A DNA stretch of 53,174 bases from the NCBI GenBank assembly GCA_023398335.1, contig JAEWSJ010000007.1:1-53174 (forward strand). The letters run 5' to 3'. A program made the translations under genes and the position numbers. Positions 35,517 through 44,575 of this stretch are shown here, piece after piece (positions within the stretch are counted from its first letter, which is position 1; each line of letters opens with the position of its first letter). The notes beneath the pieces are model-generated. The model saw nothing but the letters and a program-made list of their open reading frames with translations. It made no database searches and was not told where the DNA came from. The stretch is from Bacillota bacterium. Lineage in GTDB: Bacteria > Bacillota_I > Bacilli_A > RFN20 > CAG-288.

Positions 35517-37325
35517 ATGAATAAGTACGATTTAGACCACATTAGAAATTTCTCGATAATCGCACATATCGATCACGGTAAATCAACTTTAGCGGATCGA
35601 ATATTAGAAAAAACAGGTGCGGTTGCCATACGTGATTTAAAAGAACAAATTTTAGATGATATGGAACTTGAAAGAAGAAGAGGAATTACCATTAAACTTA
35701 ATGCTGTTTCTATGAATTATCGCGCCAAAAATGGTGAAGATTATCTTTTTAACTTGATTGATACTCCAGGACATGTAGATTTTACATATGAAGTCTCCCG
35801 TTCGTTAGCAGCGTGTGAAGGCGCAATACTTATAGTTGATGCAACTCAAGGTGTTGAAGCTCAAACATTAGCAAATGCTTATTTAGCAATTGCTAATGAT
35901 TTAGAAATATTACCAGTAATTAACAAAATGGATTTGCCAAGCGCTGATTTAAAGAGAACGGAAGAAGATATGGATTCCACTCTAGGGATTTTACCGGGAT
36001 CTTCAATTCCTGTATCAGCCAAATCTGGATTGAATATTGACAAGGTACTTGAGGCAATAGTACATAATTTACCATGTCCAAAAGGTGATAAAGATGCCTC
36101 ATTGAAGGCTTTAGTTTTTGATTCAAAATTTGATTCCTATCGTGGAGTTATTGTTATGATTCGAGTTTTCGAAGGCTCGATTAAGGTTGGTGATACAATT
36201 CAACTTATGTCTTCACAAGCAAAATATTTAGTTACTGAGTTAGGTATAAGATCACCAAAAGATGTTAAAGTTGATGAATTATCAGTTGGAGAGGTTGGTT
36301 ATCTTGCTGCTCAAATAAAGAATATTAAAGATATTGTTATTGGAGATACTATAACTTCTGCAACATCCCCAACAACAGAAGCGTTACCTGGTTATAGAAA
36401 ATTGAATCCAATGGTTTATTCAGGATTATATCCATCTGATAATAAAGATTTTGAAGCTTTACGTGATGCTTTAGAAAAACTAGGACTAAATGATTCGTCT
36501 TTAGTGTTTGAACCAGAAACCTCACAGGCTTTAGGTAGTGGATTTAGATGTGGCTTTTTAGGCCTTCTTCATATGGATGTTATTCAAGAAAGACTTGAAA
36601 ATGAATACAATTTAGATATCGTTTGTACTGCTCCGTCGGTTTTATATAAACTTGAAATGGTTGATGGAAGTAAAGTTATACTGGAAAACCCTTCGGAATT
36701 TCCTGATCCAACATTAATCAAATTAGCGGAAGAACCTTTTGTTAAAGCTACAATAATGACTCCAAAAGAATACATTGGTACTTTAATGACTTTATGTCAA
36801 GATAGGCGTGGAGTTTATATTGACATGGAATACGTTGATGAACAAAGAGTTTCGTTAATCTATAAATTACCATTAACAGAAATTATATTTAATTTTTTTG
36901 ATAAATTAAAAAGTATGACAGCTGGTTATGCTTCGTTTGATTATGAAGTGATTGGTTATGAGCCTTCAAGACTAGTTAAGATGGATATATTGTTAAATGG
37001 CGAGATAATTGACGCCCTCACTATGATTGTATTTAAAGATTTTGCATATAAAAGAGCAAGAGTGATTGTTGATAAATTAAAAGATATTATTCCACGTCAA
37101 CAGTTTGAAATACCTGTCCAAGCGGTTATTGGTGGTAAAATAATTGCTAGATCTGATATTAAAGCAGTACGAAAAGACGTTTTAGCTAAATGCTATGGCG
37201 GTGATATTTCTCGTAAGAAAAAATTATTAGAAAAGCAGAAAAAGGGTAAAAAGAGAATGCGTGAATTTGGGAAAGTCCAAGTACCTCAAGAGGCTTTTAT
37301 TGCATTGTTATCTGTTGATGATTAG
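35517..37325 (+). CDS. lepA: Elongation factor 4 (LepA)
   Basis: A 602-aa ribosomal GTPase that back-translocates or helps stalled ribosomes. GTPase motifs: AHIDHGKSTL, RRGITIKLNAV, DTPGHVDFTYEVSRSLAAC and NKMDLPSADL; the LepA-specific C-terminal domain ends with KKKLLEKQKKGKKRMREFG and VPQEAFIALL. Normal length. The start is one base after the helicase stop. In many Bacillota lepA is followed by hemW and hrcA-grpE-dnaK; here hemW comes two genes later and the heat-shock genes are absent. Confidence 0.98.
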   Translation: MNKYDLDHIRNFSIIAHIDHGKSTLADRILEKTGAVAIRDLKEQILDDMELERRRGITIKLNAVSMNYRAKNGEDYLFNLIDTPGHVDFTYEVSRSLAACEGAILIVDATQGVEAQTLANAYLAIANDLEILPVINKMDLPSADLKRTEEDMDSTLGILPGSSIPVSAKSGLNIDKVLEAIVHNLPCPKGDKDASLKALVFDSKFDSYRGVIVMIRVFEGSIKVGDTIQLMSSQAKYLVTELGIRSPKDVKVDELSVGEVGYLAAQIKNIKDIVIGDTITSATSPTTEALPGYRKLNPMVYSGLYPSDNKDFEALRDALEKLGLNDSSLVFEPETSQALGSGFRCGFLGLLHMDVIQERLENEYNLDIVCTAPSVLYKLEMVDGSKVILENPSEFPDPTLIKLAEEPFVKATIMTPKEYIGTLMTLCQDRRGVYIDMEYVDEQRVSLIYKLPLTEIIFNFFDKLKSMTAGYASFDYEVIGYEPSRLVKMDILLNGEIIDALTMIVFKDFAYKRARVIVDKLKDIIPRQQFEIPVQAVIGGKIIARSDIKAVRKDVLAKCYGGDISRKKKLLEKQKKGKKRMREFGKVQVPQEAFIALLSVDD

Positions 37326-37366
37326 AATCATTTCGCTATATAATTAGTATATTTTTAGTATTTAGA

Positions 37367-37395
37367 TTGAAATTAATTTCTATTATCTATATAAT
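37367..37395 (+). promoter_or_regulatory. Promoter after lepA
   Basis: TTGAAA (37367-37372), 17-base spacer, perfect TATAAT (37390-37395), 32 bases before the next start codon. Confidence 0.65.
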
Positions 37396-37427
37396 TTAGT
37401 TATTAGTTGATTGATAGGAGTGAATTT

Positions 37428-38864
37428 ATGGCAGATATAAATTCTTACGCAATAAAATTTTCGGAAGAAAAATATGCGACTAAAGATGATGTAAAAAAAC
37501 ATTTTAACATGTCTTCAGTTGATAATATTTGGAATATTATTGTTGAATATCGTAAGAATTTTACTGAATCTCTTGAATTGCCAAGTATTGATAGAACAAA
37601 GTTCTCTCTGGTATATACAAAAACTATTAATAATAGAATCTTTGAACTTGAAAGATTATTAAATAAAGCATATTTTGTCTATGGATCTTTGTCTAGTCTT
37701 GGTCAAAAAATATTTAGAGAAAAAAGATTGTCGAAAATTTTGCGTGAAATATCTAATTCCGTTGGATCAAAAATATCGAATGATTTTTTAGTTTCATTAA
37801 TTAATAATGATGTTTCAACTATACCAAATGAATTATTAATTGTTGATAATTATTTAGTGGCTCTTAATTATTTGTCTAAACATGATGCGGGTAAATTATC
37901 ATATGTCGATTATAATGCTGTGTCATTAATACTTGAGTCAGGTCATGAACCAACTGCTGTTCCTGAAGAAAAGATTTATCGAAGTACAGTTTTAGAAGAG
38001 CCACATTATTACACTCAATTTTATGTTTATAAAGCGGCTTTAAATGATAGAATCTCTGATATGGTTAATTCTGCTTGTGATTTTTCTAATGATGAAAATA
38101 TTTTTGCAACTGTAAGGGCAATTGGCGTTCTATATTATTTGGATTATATTATGCCATATGAGTATTTTAGGTTACAGAATGCTTGTTTAGCTTTTAAAAC
38201 ATCTTTATCTCATTCGGGATTTTCCTCATTTGCTAATTTCATCAATATTGAAAAATTGATGTTTACAAAAGATGAAATATTTGATCAATTAAAAGTTATT
38301 TCTCAAAAAACATTGGATTTGACATATTTTTATGATTATATTATTTCTTATTTGAAAACTGATATTCTTGAAATCAATGATGATCTTGTTTTATCTCAAA
38401 AAGAAGAATTGACATATGAAAGTAAAAATATTGGCTTATCTCAAGAAGAAGTCTTAAAAGTTACAGAGAATATTGAAACAAGAGAAGATGGAACAGAAGT
38501 TGTTAATGTTATTACTCCATTAATTGAGAAAAGAGAATCTATTTCTCCAACTCCTTCTTCACTTATATATGGGGAGCAAAATGTTTCGCTACCGGTCTTC
38601 CCACGTGGCCTTTCAGATCTTGACGTTGATAAAATTGTAGTAGATTTACTGGAAACATATCCTTCATTAAAAAGGACTCAAGCTCATTTTTATGCAAGAC
38701 ACTGCACTATTGGAAAATCATATACCATCCAACAGTTTAAGAAAGAAGAATGTACTTCTTATGAAACAGCAAGAACGAGTATGGATTATTTAACATCAAT
38801 GGGTTTCTATGAGAAGGCAAAACTAAGAAATAAGTTTGTCTATAAGCCGGTCCCTAGGAGATAA
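37428..38864 (+). CDS. Hypothetical protein, possibly a motif-less Fic-fold protein
   Basis: A 478-aa cytoplasmic protein. The last 90 residues look like a winged helix-turn-helix of the kind that ends many Fic proteins (SYETARTSMDYLTSMGFYEK then a basic VYKP end). The central helical part (FATVRAIGVLYYLDYIMPYE, then FRLQNACLAFKTSLSHSGF) has the spacing of a Fic core around its active-site loop, but HPFx(D/E)GNGR is absent, so AMP transfer is not expected. A Glu/Ser-rich linker (about 345-400) separates the parts. The start at 37428 follows ATAGGAG; an in-frame ATG at 37407 precedes that site. The Fic link is a weak inference; unknown function is the safe call. Confidence 0.6.
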   Translation: MADINSYAIKFSEEKYATKDDVKKHFNMSSVDNIWNIIVEYRKNFTESLELPSIDRTKFSLVYTKTINNRIFELERLLNKAYFVYGSLSSLGQKIFREKRLSKILREISNSVGSKISNDFLVSLINNDVSTIPNELLIVDNYLVALNYLSKHDAGKLSYVDYNAVSLILESGHEPTAVPEEKIYRSTVLEEPHYYTQFYVYKAALNDRISDMVNSACDFSNDENIFATVRAIGVLYYLDYIMPYEYFRLQNACLAFKTSLSHSGFSSFANFINIEKLMFTKDEIFDQLKVISQKTLDLTYFYDYIISYLKTDILEINDDLVLSQKEELTYESKNIGLSQEEVLKVTENIETREDGTEVVNVITPLIEKRESISPTPSSLIYGEQNVSLPVFPRGLSDLDVDKIVVDLLETYPSLKRTQAHFYARHCTIGKSYTIQQFKKEECTSYETARTSMDYLTSMGFYEKAKLRNKFVYKPVPRR

Positions 38865-38869
38865 TTATT

Positions 38870-39046
38870 ATGAATTTATACACATTATTAATCATTACTG
38901 CATCTATATTTTTAGTCATAGTATTGTTATCAATTCTATTTATTAACAATAAAGAGAATAGAGAATTTTATTATTCAAAATTGAATAATACTGGTCTACT
39001 TATTGTAAATATTTTCAAATCTATTTTCTGTAGAAAAATTAAATGA
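38870..39046 (+). CDS. Small single-helix membrane protein (58 aa)
   Basis: A 58-aa ORF from ATG at 38870 to TGA at 39044-39046, preceded by AGGAG (38856-38860) at a proper distance. The N-terminal 25 residues form a membrane helix (LLIITASIFLVIVLLSILFI) followed by NNKENREFYYSK and a basic end CRKIK. It starts 5 bases after the preceding stop and overlaps the hemW start (ATGA), so it is inside a tightly packed operon and probably translated. No family is recognised. Confidence 0.65.
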   Translation: MNLYTLLIITASIFLVIVLLSILFINNKENREFYYSKLNNTGLLIVNIFKSIFCRKIK

Positions 39047-40155
39047 TGAGTAAACCTAAAAGTCTTTATATTCATATACCTTTTTGTAGTTCAATATGTT
39101 CTTATTGTGATTTCCCAAAAATTTTATATTCCACTAACTATCATGAAAAGTATCTTTTAGCATTAAAAAAAGAGATTAGCGGATTAAAAGAACATTCTTT
39201 TGATACAGTTTATATTGGCGGCGGAACTCCGTCTGTTTTATCTATAAATGAACTTGAAGATCTTTTGTCTTTCATTAATGCTAAATTCAAAATTAATAAA
39301 GAATATAGCATTGAATGTAATCCAGAGTCGTTAGATGAAAAAAAAGTTGAATTATTTTGTAAATATGGCGTTAATCGTATTAGTTTAGGAGTTCAAACAA
39401 TCGATGAAAATCACTTAAAAGAACTTAATAGACATCATACGAAGGAAGATGTAATTAATTCTGTGAAGTTACTTAAAAAATATGGTATTGATAATATAAA
39501 TTTTGATTTTATATATGGACTTGATAATGAATCAATAGAGAACATTAAAAACAATATTGCTTTCGCTTGTTCATTAGATGTAAAGCATATATCTTATTAT
39601 GCATTACAAATTGAAAAAGGAACTATGCTATATAACAAATATAAAGGAATGGTTCAAAATGAAGATAAGTTAGCAGATTATTATTCTTTTATTTGCAAAG
39701 AATTAAGGAAACATGGATATTATCGTTATGAAGTATCAAATTTTTCAAAAAAAGGTTTTGAATCAAAACACAATATAACTTATTGGAGAAATAAAGAATA
39801 TGAGGCTTGCGGTTTAGGTGCAACTTCATATGTATCTGGAGTAAGAAATACAAGAACAAGAAATATAACTAATTATCTTGAAGGAAAGAATTTACTTGTA
39901 AACTCAATAAATGAAGATATTCTCGATCAAGAATTCAATTATTTAATGCTTAATCTGAGATTGACTAAAGGATTTACATTTTCTGAATACCATAGATTAT
40001 TTAACAAAGATTTTTTGAACGAGTATAAAAATAATTTAACAAAATTAAATGATGATTTTATCTTTTCAAAGAATAAAATAAAGACTAAACCATCAAAACT
40101 ATATATTCTTGATAATATATTGGTTGATTTATTACATTTTAAAGATGAAGATTAG
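39043..40155 (+). CDS. hemW: Radical SAM haem chaperone HemW
   Basis: A 370-aa radical SAM protein. The cluster motif is PFCSSICSYCDF (CxxxCxxC), followed by YIGGGTPS and ECNPESL. HNITYWRN matches the HNxxYW signature that separates HemW (haem carrier/insertion) from the coproporphyrinogen oxidase HemN. Normal length (about 370-380). The start is ATG at 39043 or 39046, overlapping the small membrane ORF. In other Bacillota hemW follows lepA directly. No haem biosynthesis genes are nearby. Confidence 0.93.
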   Translation: MMSKPKSLYIHIPFCSSICSYCDFPKILYSTNYHEKYLLALKKEISGLKEHSFDTVYIGGGTPSVLSINELEDLLSFINAKFKINKEYSIECNPESLDEKKVELFCKYGVNRISLGVQTIDENHLKELNRHHTKEDVINSVKLLKKYGIDNINFDFIYGLDNESIENIKNNIAFACSLDVKHISYYALQIEKGTMLYNKYKGMVQNEDKLADYYSFICKELRKHGYYRYEVSNFSKKGFESKHNITYWRNKEYEACGLGATSYVSGVRNTRTRNITNYLEGKNLLVNSINEDILDQEFNYLMLNLRLTKGFTFSEYHRLFNKDFLNEYKNNLTKLNDDFIFSKNKIKTKPSKLYILDNILVDLLHFKDED

Positions 40156-40194
40156 ATATAATATTCATATAGTTGTTGATGAAAGGATATAGAT

Positions 40195-41412
40195 ATGTTA
40201 CCAAGCATAAAGTCGTTATATAGAATTGGTCCAGGACCATCATCTTCTCATACTATAGGTCCTTTTAATGCGTCTTTAGATTTTAAGTCTCGAATTAAAA
40301 ATATTAATTATTCATATATCATTGTTACGCTTTTTGGCTCTTTGGCTTTAACTGGAAAAGGTCACTTGACAGATAAAACAATTTTAGAAGCGTTAAAAGA
40401 TGATAAAGTTAAAATTGAGTTTAATATAGATGTAATTAAAGAGCATCCAAACACGCTGATTTTTAAAGCTTACGATAGTAAAAATAAATTAGTATTCTCT
40501 CAAACGTATTATTCAATTGGTGGCGGAGAAATAAAATCGGATGGATTTAAATCAAATTCGATGAAGCCTGTATATGATTTCTCATCCTTTAATGAATTTA
40601 GAGATCGTTTTACAAAAGCAGAGTGTTCAATTCGTGAATTTTTTATCAAATATGAGGGGAAAGATATTATTACTTTTGCCGAAGGTATTTTTGATCAGAT
40701 GGTTAAGACCATTGAAAAAGGTTTGGTTACTGAAGGTGAAGTTGCGCAAAAATTACATGTAAAAAGAATGGCTAAAGAGATTTATTCCGAAGCTATGTGT
40801 GAAACAGATAACAAAAGAATATTAACTTTATCTTCTTATGCTTATGCTGTTAGTGAATGTAATGCCGCTGGAGAACTGATAGTTACTGCACCTACTTGTG
40901 GCAGTGCAGGGGTATTACCGAGTGTTCTATATTATTCTTATAAAGATATGCATATTGAAAAAGACAAAATAATTGATGGATTACTTATAGCTGGACTTAT
41001 TGGATTAATAATTAGACATAATGCGACAATATCTGGAGCTGTTGGCGGATGCCAAGCTGAGATTGGTTCAGCATGCTCTATGTCTGCTGCTGCACTATGT
41101 GTTATTAATTCATTATCGATATATCAAACTGAATATGCTGCTGAAATTGGCATGGAACACAATTTAGGATTGACATGTGATCCAGTGATGGGATATGTTG
41201 CTATTCCTTGTATTGAAAGAAATTCTATTGCAGCAATAAAAGCATATGTGGCTTATGTATTTGCTGACAAAATATCACCTCTTCGTCATAACGCTATTTC
41301 ACTTGACGATGTTATCGAGGTTATGTATCAAACTGGTTTAGGTTTATCAAAAGATTTCAAGGAGACTTCTAAAGGTGGCCTAGCCTCAATCTATAATAAA
41401 GGAGAAAAATAG
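40195..41412 (+). CDS. sdaA: L-serine ammonia-lyase, single-chain, iron-sulfur
   Basis: A 405-aa enzyme that deaminates L-serine to pyruvate and ammonia with a [4Fe-4S] cluster. The N-terminal beta domain has RIGPGPSSSHTIGPFNAS. The C-terminal alpha domain has APTCGSAGVLPSVLYY, GAVGGCQAEIGSACSMSAAA and GLTCDPVMG, which supply the cluster cysteines. Bacillus has separate SdaAA and SdaAB; here both are in one chain, as in Escherichia coli SdaA, in a slightly shorter form. The start follows GAAAGGA. TATAAT near 40157 gives a likely own promoter. Directly followed (1 base) by a fucose-isomerase-like gene. Confidence 0.93.
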   Translation: MLPSIKSLYRIGPGPSSSHTIGPFNASLDFKSRIKNINYSYIIVTLFGSLALTGKGHLTDKTILEALKDDKVKIEFNIDVIKEHPNTLIFKAYDSKNKLVFSQTYYSIGGGEIKSDGFKSNSMKPVYDFSSFNEFRDRFTKAECSIREFFIKYEGKDIITFAEGIFDQMVKTIEKGLVTEGEVAQKLHVKRMAKEIYSEAMCETDNKRILTLSSYAYAVSECNAAGELIVTAPTCGSAGVLPSVLYYSYKDMHIEKDKIIDGLLIAGLIGLIIRHNATISGAVGGCQAEIGSACSMSAAALCVINSLSIYQTEYAAEIGMEHNLGLTCDPVMGYVAIPCIERNSIAAIKAYVAYVFADKISPLRHNAISLDDVIEVMYQTGLGLSKDFKETSKGGLASIYNKGEK

Positions 41413-41413
41413 A

Positions 41414-42616
41414 ATGGAAATTCGTTATTATCCGATTCATTCATCGTTAAAGAATGATTATGTTATTAATTCGTCCTCGAGCAATTTGTTAACAAAAATA
41501 AATGCTTTACTAGAAACTGAAATTGTATCTTCTTCGCTTGAAGATCTTTATCATGGTGATTTGGCTTTAATTCTTATCGAATCAGGTGGTAGTGAAGAAG
41601 AGTTTCTAAAAATTAAAAGTAAATTAAAGGAACCATATTATTTGCTTACTTACGGTGCAAATAATTCCTTGGCTGCTTCTTTAGAGATTTTATCTTATAT
41701 CAAAAGATATGGTGAAGTTGGTGAAGTCTTACACGGAAAAGAAGAAAACATTGCAAAGAGAATTAAGTCTATTTTAGGCTTGAATAAAGTAAATGACACA
41801 AGAATATATCATCGCTTAGGTGTTATTGGTGCTCCATCAAATTGGTTAATTTCATCAAATGTTAATTATGAAGAGGTTAAAGAAAAATTCAATATTGATT
41901 TAGTTAATATTTCAATTAATGAGTTGATTGCTGTATATACTTCTTTAAATGTAGTTTTAAAAGATGGAAGATATAACGCGGAATATGATGCTCAAGAATT
42001 AACTAAAGCGTATAGATTATATAAAGCAATGAAGGAAATTGTTAAACAATATAATTTAGAAGGTGTAACAATTCGTTGCTTTGATCTTATTTCCAGTATT
42101 AAAACAACAGCATGTTTGTCTTTGGCATCCTTAAATGAAAAAGGAGTTGTTGGATGCTGCGAGGGGGATATTCCAACATTTATTACTCAATACGTAGTTA
42201 AAAGTGAACTTAAACAATCGTCATTTCAAGTGAATCCTTGCTACATTGATAGTGAAGAAAACACTGTGATATTTGCCCATTGTACATTACCTCTTGATAT
42301 GTGTGAATCTTATAAATTTGATACTCATTATGAGTCTAATATTGGTGTTGGAATAAAAGGTGAATTAAAAGAAGGAGATGTTACTGTTGTTAAAGTATCT
42401 CCAGACTTGAAATATTATTTTGTTTCTGAGGGAGCAATAATAAAGAACTTAAATCGCAAAGATTTATGTCGAACACAGATTAAAGTACAGTTAGATGAGA
42501 ATGTGGATTATTTCTTAAAATCACCACTTGGAAATCACCATGTAGTAATTTACGGACATAAGAAAGAAGAATTATCAAATTACTTCAATTTCTTAGGTTT
42601 AAAAAGCATTATTTAA
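41414..42616 (+). CDS. Fucose/arabinose-isomerase-like protein
   Basis: A 400-aa protein. Its C-terminal half resembles the FucI/AraA isomerase-like family: VGCCEGDIPTFIT, VIFAHCTLPLDMC, ESNIGVGIKGELKEGDVTVV and a final LGNHHVVIYG, as in proteins annotated as fucose isomerase or hypothetical. The N-terminal half has a Rossmann-like pattern. Metal-ligand positions are at least partly present (Glu of CCEGD, His of AHCT, the HH of GNHH), so catalysis is possible, but the substrate is unknown. It starts one base after the serine dehydratase stop, with GGAGAA as ribosome binding site, so the two form an operon with no obvious pathway link. Confidence 0.7.
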   Translation: MEIRYYPIHSSLKNDYVINSSSSNLLTKINALLETEIVSSSLEDLYHGDLALILIESGGSEEEFLKIKSKLKEPYYLLTYGANNSLAASLEILSYIKRYGEVGEVLHGKEENIAKRIKSILGLNKVNDTRIYHRLGVIGAPSNWLISSNVNYEEVKEKFNIDLVNISINELIAVYTSLNVVLKDGRYNAEYDAQELTKAYRLYKAMKEIVKQYNLEGVTIRCFDLISSIKTTACLSLASLNEKGVVGCCEGDIPTFITQYVVKSELKQSSFQVNPCYIDSEENTVIFAHCTLPLDMCESYKFDTHYESNIGVGIKGELKEGDVTVVKVSPDLKYYFVSEGAIIKNLNRKDLCRTQIKVQLDENVDYFLKSPLGNHHVVIYGHKKEELSNYFNFLGLKSII

Positions 42617-42621
42617 CAAAA

Positions 42622-42659
42622 AAAATCGGCTAGTTTAATTGAGGACTAACCGATTTTTT
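42622..42659. terminator. Bidirectional terminator
   Basis: AATCGG-C-TAGT pairs with ACTA-A-CCGATT (one mismatch), with A-run and T-run on the two sides. It separates convergent operons. Confidence 0.78.
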
Positions 42660-42661
42660 GT

Positions 42662-44575
42662 TTACTCTAATTCGAAAGCGCCCATGTACAACTGGTAGTA
42701 TTTTCCGTGTAGCTTTATCAGATCGTCGTGATTACCTCTTTCGATGATAACTCCATTTTCTAAAACCATGATAGCATCGGAGTTTTGGACAGTGGATAAT
42801 CTATGAGCAATTGCAAATGTTGTTCTACCTTTCATTAATTTATCCATACTTTCTTGAATTAATGATTCAGTATATGTATCAATTGAAGATGTTGCTTCAT
42901 CTAGAATCAATACTGGAGGATTAATGATTGCTGCACGAGCAATTGAAATTAACTGACGTTGACCTTGTGATAAGTTTCCACCATCTCCGGTTATGATTGT
43001 GTCATAGCCTTGTGGTAACATTTTGATAAAACCATCTGCATTAGCTAACTTAGCTGCTGCAATTACTTCTTCATCTGTTGCGGTTCTTTTACCATATTTT
43101 ATGTTGTCTTTAATTGTTCCGGTAAAAAGATGCGTATCTTGCAAAACTATACCAAGTGAATTACGTAAATCTTCTTTCTTAATTTTATTTACATTTATTC
43201 CATCGTATCTTATCTTTCCATCTTGAATATCATAGAATCGGTTGATAAGGTTAGTGATTGTTGTCTTACCTGCACCAGTGGCACCAACAAAAGCAATCTT
43301 TTGTCCTGGTTTTGCATAAATTGATACATCATGAAGAACAATTTTATCTGGGATATAACCAAAGTCGACATCGTAGAATCTAATATCACCTTTTAATTCA
43401 GTAAGGTTTTCTCCATCTTTATGGTGTGGGTTTTTCCAGGCCCAAGTCGAAGTAAGTTCGTTAGTCTCATGTAATATTCCATCGTTGTCTTTAGTAACAT
43501 TAACTAAAGTAATGTATCCATCATCAATCTCTTGCTTTTCATCCATTGACTTATAGATTCTATTTGCACCAGCTAAAGCTTGGAAGACAAAAGCAATTTG
43601 CGAAGTGACTTGGAACATTTGCATATTTAAAGAACGAGAGAATTGTAAGAAAACAACTAAATCAGCTACTTCAAGATGTAATATTTCATTGGATTGCAAG
43701 CAGAGAATTGCTCCTACCATTGCACATATTGCATAAGATAAGTACCCTAAGTTGTTGTTTAATGGCCCCATAAATGAAGAATACATATTAGCTTTAAAGT
43801 TTGAATTTTCTAGTTCTTTATTCAAATCATTAAATTCATTAATTGCAATAGATTCATGATTAAAGACTTTAATTACTTTTTGTCCTGAAGTCATCTCTTC
43901 AATAAATCCGTTTACTTTTCCAAGATTTTTTTGCTGATAAATAAAGAATTTAGACGATAATTTCGCGTTATATTTAAGTACGAATATCGATAAACAAATA
44001 AAACATATTGCGATTAATGCAAGTATCCACGAAGAAACAAACATTAAGATAATCATCGTACTAATACTTATTATTGATGATAATGATGTTGGTAAAGCTT
44101 GAGAAATTAATTGTCTTAAAGTATCTGTATCATTGGTGTAAATAGACATTATTTCACCAGTTGTGCGACTATCAAAATAAGATAAAGGAAGTTTTTCCAT
44201 ATGTATGAATAGTTTATCTCTAACTGATTTCAATGTATCTTGAGTTATTACAACCATAATACGAGAGTATGAATAAGAAGAAATAACAGTTAGTAAGAAG
44301 AAACCGATCATCGTACTAACGATTCTATATATTTCAGAATAATCGACTTCGGCAATTGGAGTTGAATTAGTTTTTTCAATTGCTTTAATCAAATTGCTGA
44401 TAAAGGAAAGACCAATACTACCACAGGTAGCAGTGATTATAAGACAAAGTAAAGCAACAAAAATTAGTATTTTGTGTGATTCATACATTGTTTTAATAAC
44501 ACGCCATATTAGTACAAAAGGCTTATCAATTTTTTCATGTGGACGCCCAACGGCTCCACGCATCATGCCTGGCAT
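42662..44575 (-). CDS. ABC exporter half-transporter, catalytic subunit
   Basis: A 637-aa fused membrane/ATPase half-transporter. Six membrane helices (about 35-335) precede an NBD with Walker A GATGAGKTTI, signature LSQGQRQLISIARA and a complete Walker B with catalytic Glu (VLILDEATSSIDT). An insert of about 40 residues near 365-405 (with TSTWAWKNPHHKDGE) before the NBD is common in this branch. Its start overlaps the stop of the next gene (TAATG), so the two are co-translated and probably form a heterodimer like BmrCD/LmrCD. Substrate unknown; drug or peptide export is likely from the marR context. Confidence 0.92.
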   Translation of the reverse strand: MPGMMRGAVGRPHEKIDKPFVLIWRVIKTMYESHKILIFVALLCLIITATCGSIGLSFISNLIKAIEKTNSTPIAEVDYSEIYRIVSTMIGFFLLTVISSYSYSRIMVVITQDTLKSVRDKLFIHMEKLPLSYFDSRTTGEIMSIYTNDTDTLRQLISQALPTSLSSIISISTMIILMFVSSWILALIAICFICLSIFVLKYNAKLSSKFFIYQQKNLGKVNGFIEEMTSGQKVIKVFNHESIAINEFNDLNKELENSNFKANMYSSFMGPLNNNLGYLSYAICAMVGAILCLQSNEILHLEVADLVVFLQFSRSLNMQMFQVTSQIAFVFQALAGANRIYKSMDEKQEIDDGYITLVNVTKDNDGILHETNELTSTWAWKNPHHKDGENLTELKGDIRFYDVDFGYIPDKIVLHDVSIYAKPGQKIAFVGATGAGKTTITNLINRFYDIQDGKIRYDGINVNKIKKEDLRNSLGIVLQDTHLFTGTIKDNIKYGKRTATDEEVIAAAKLANADGFIKMLPQGYDTIITGDGGNLSQGQRQLISIARAAIINPPVLILDEATSSIDTYTESLIQESMDKLMKGRTTFAIAHRLSTVQNSDAIMVLENGVIIERGNHDDLIKLHGKYYQLYMGAFELE

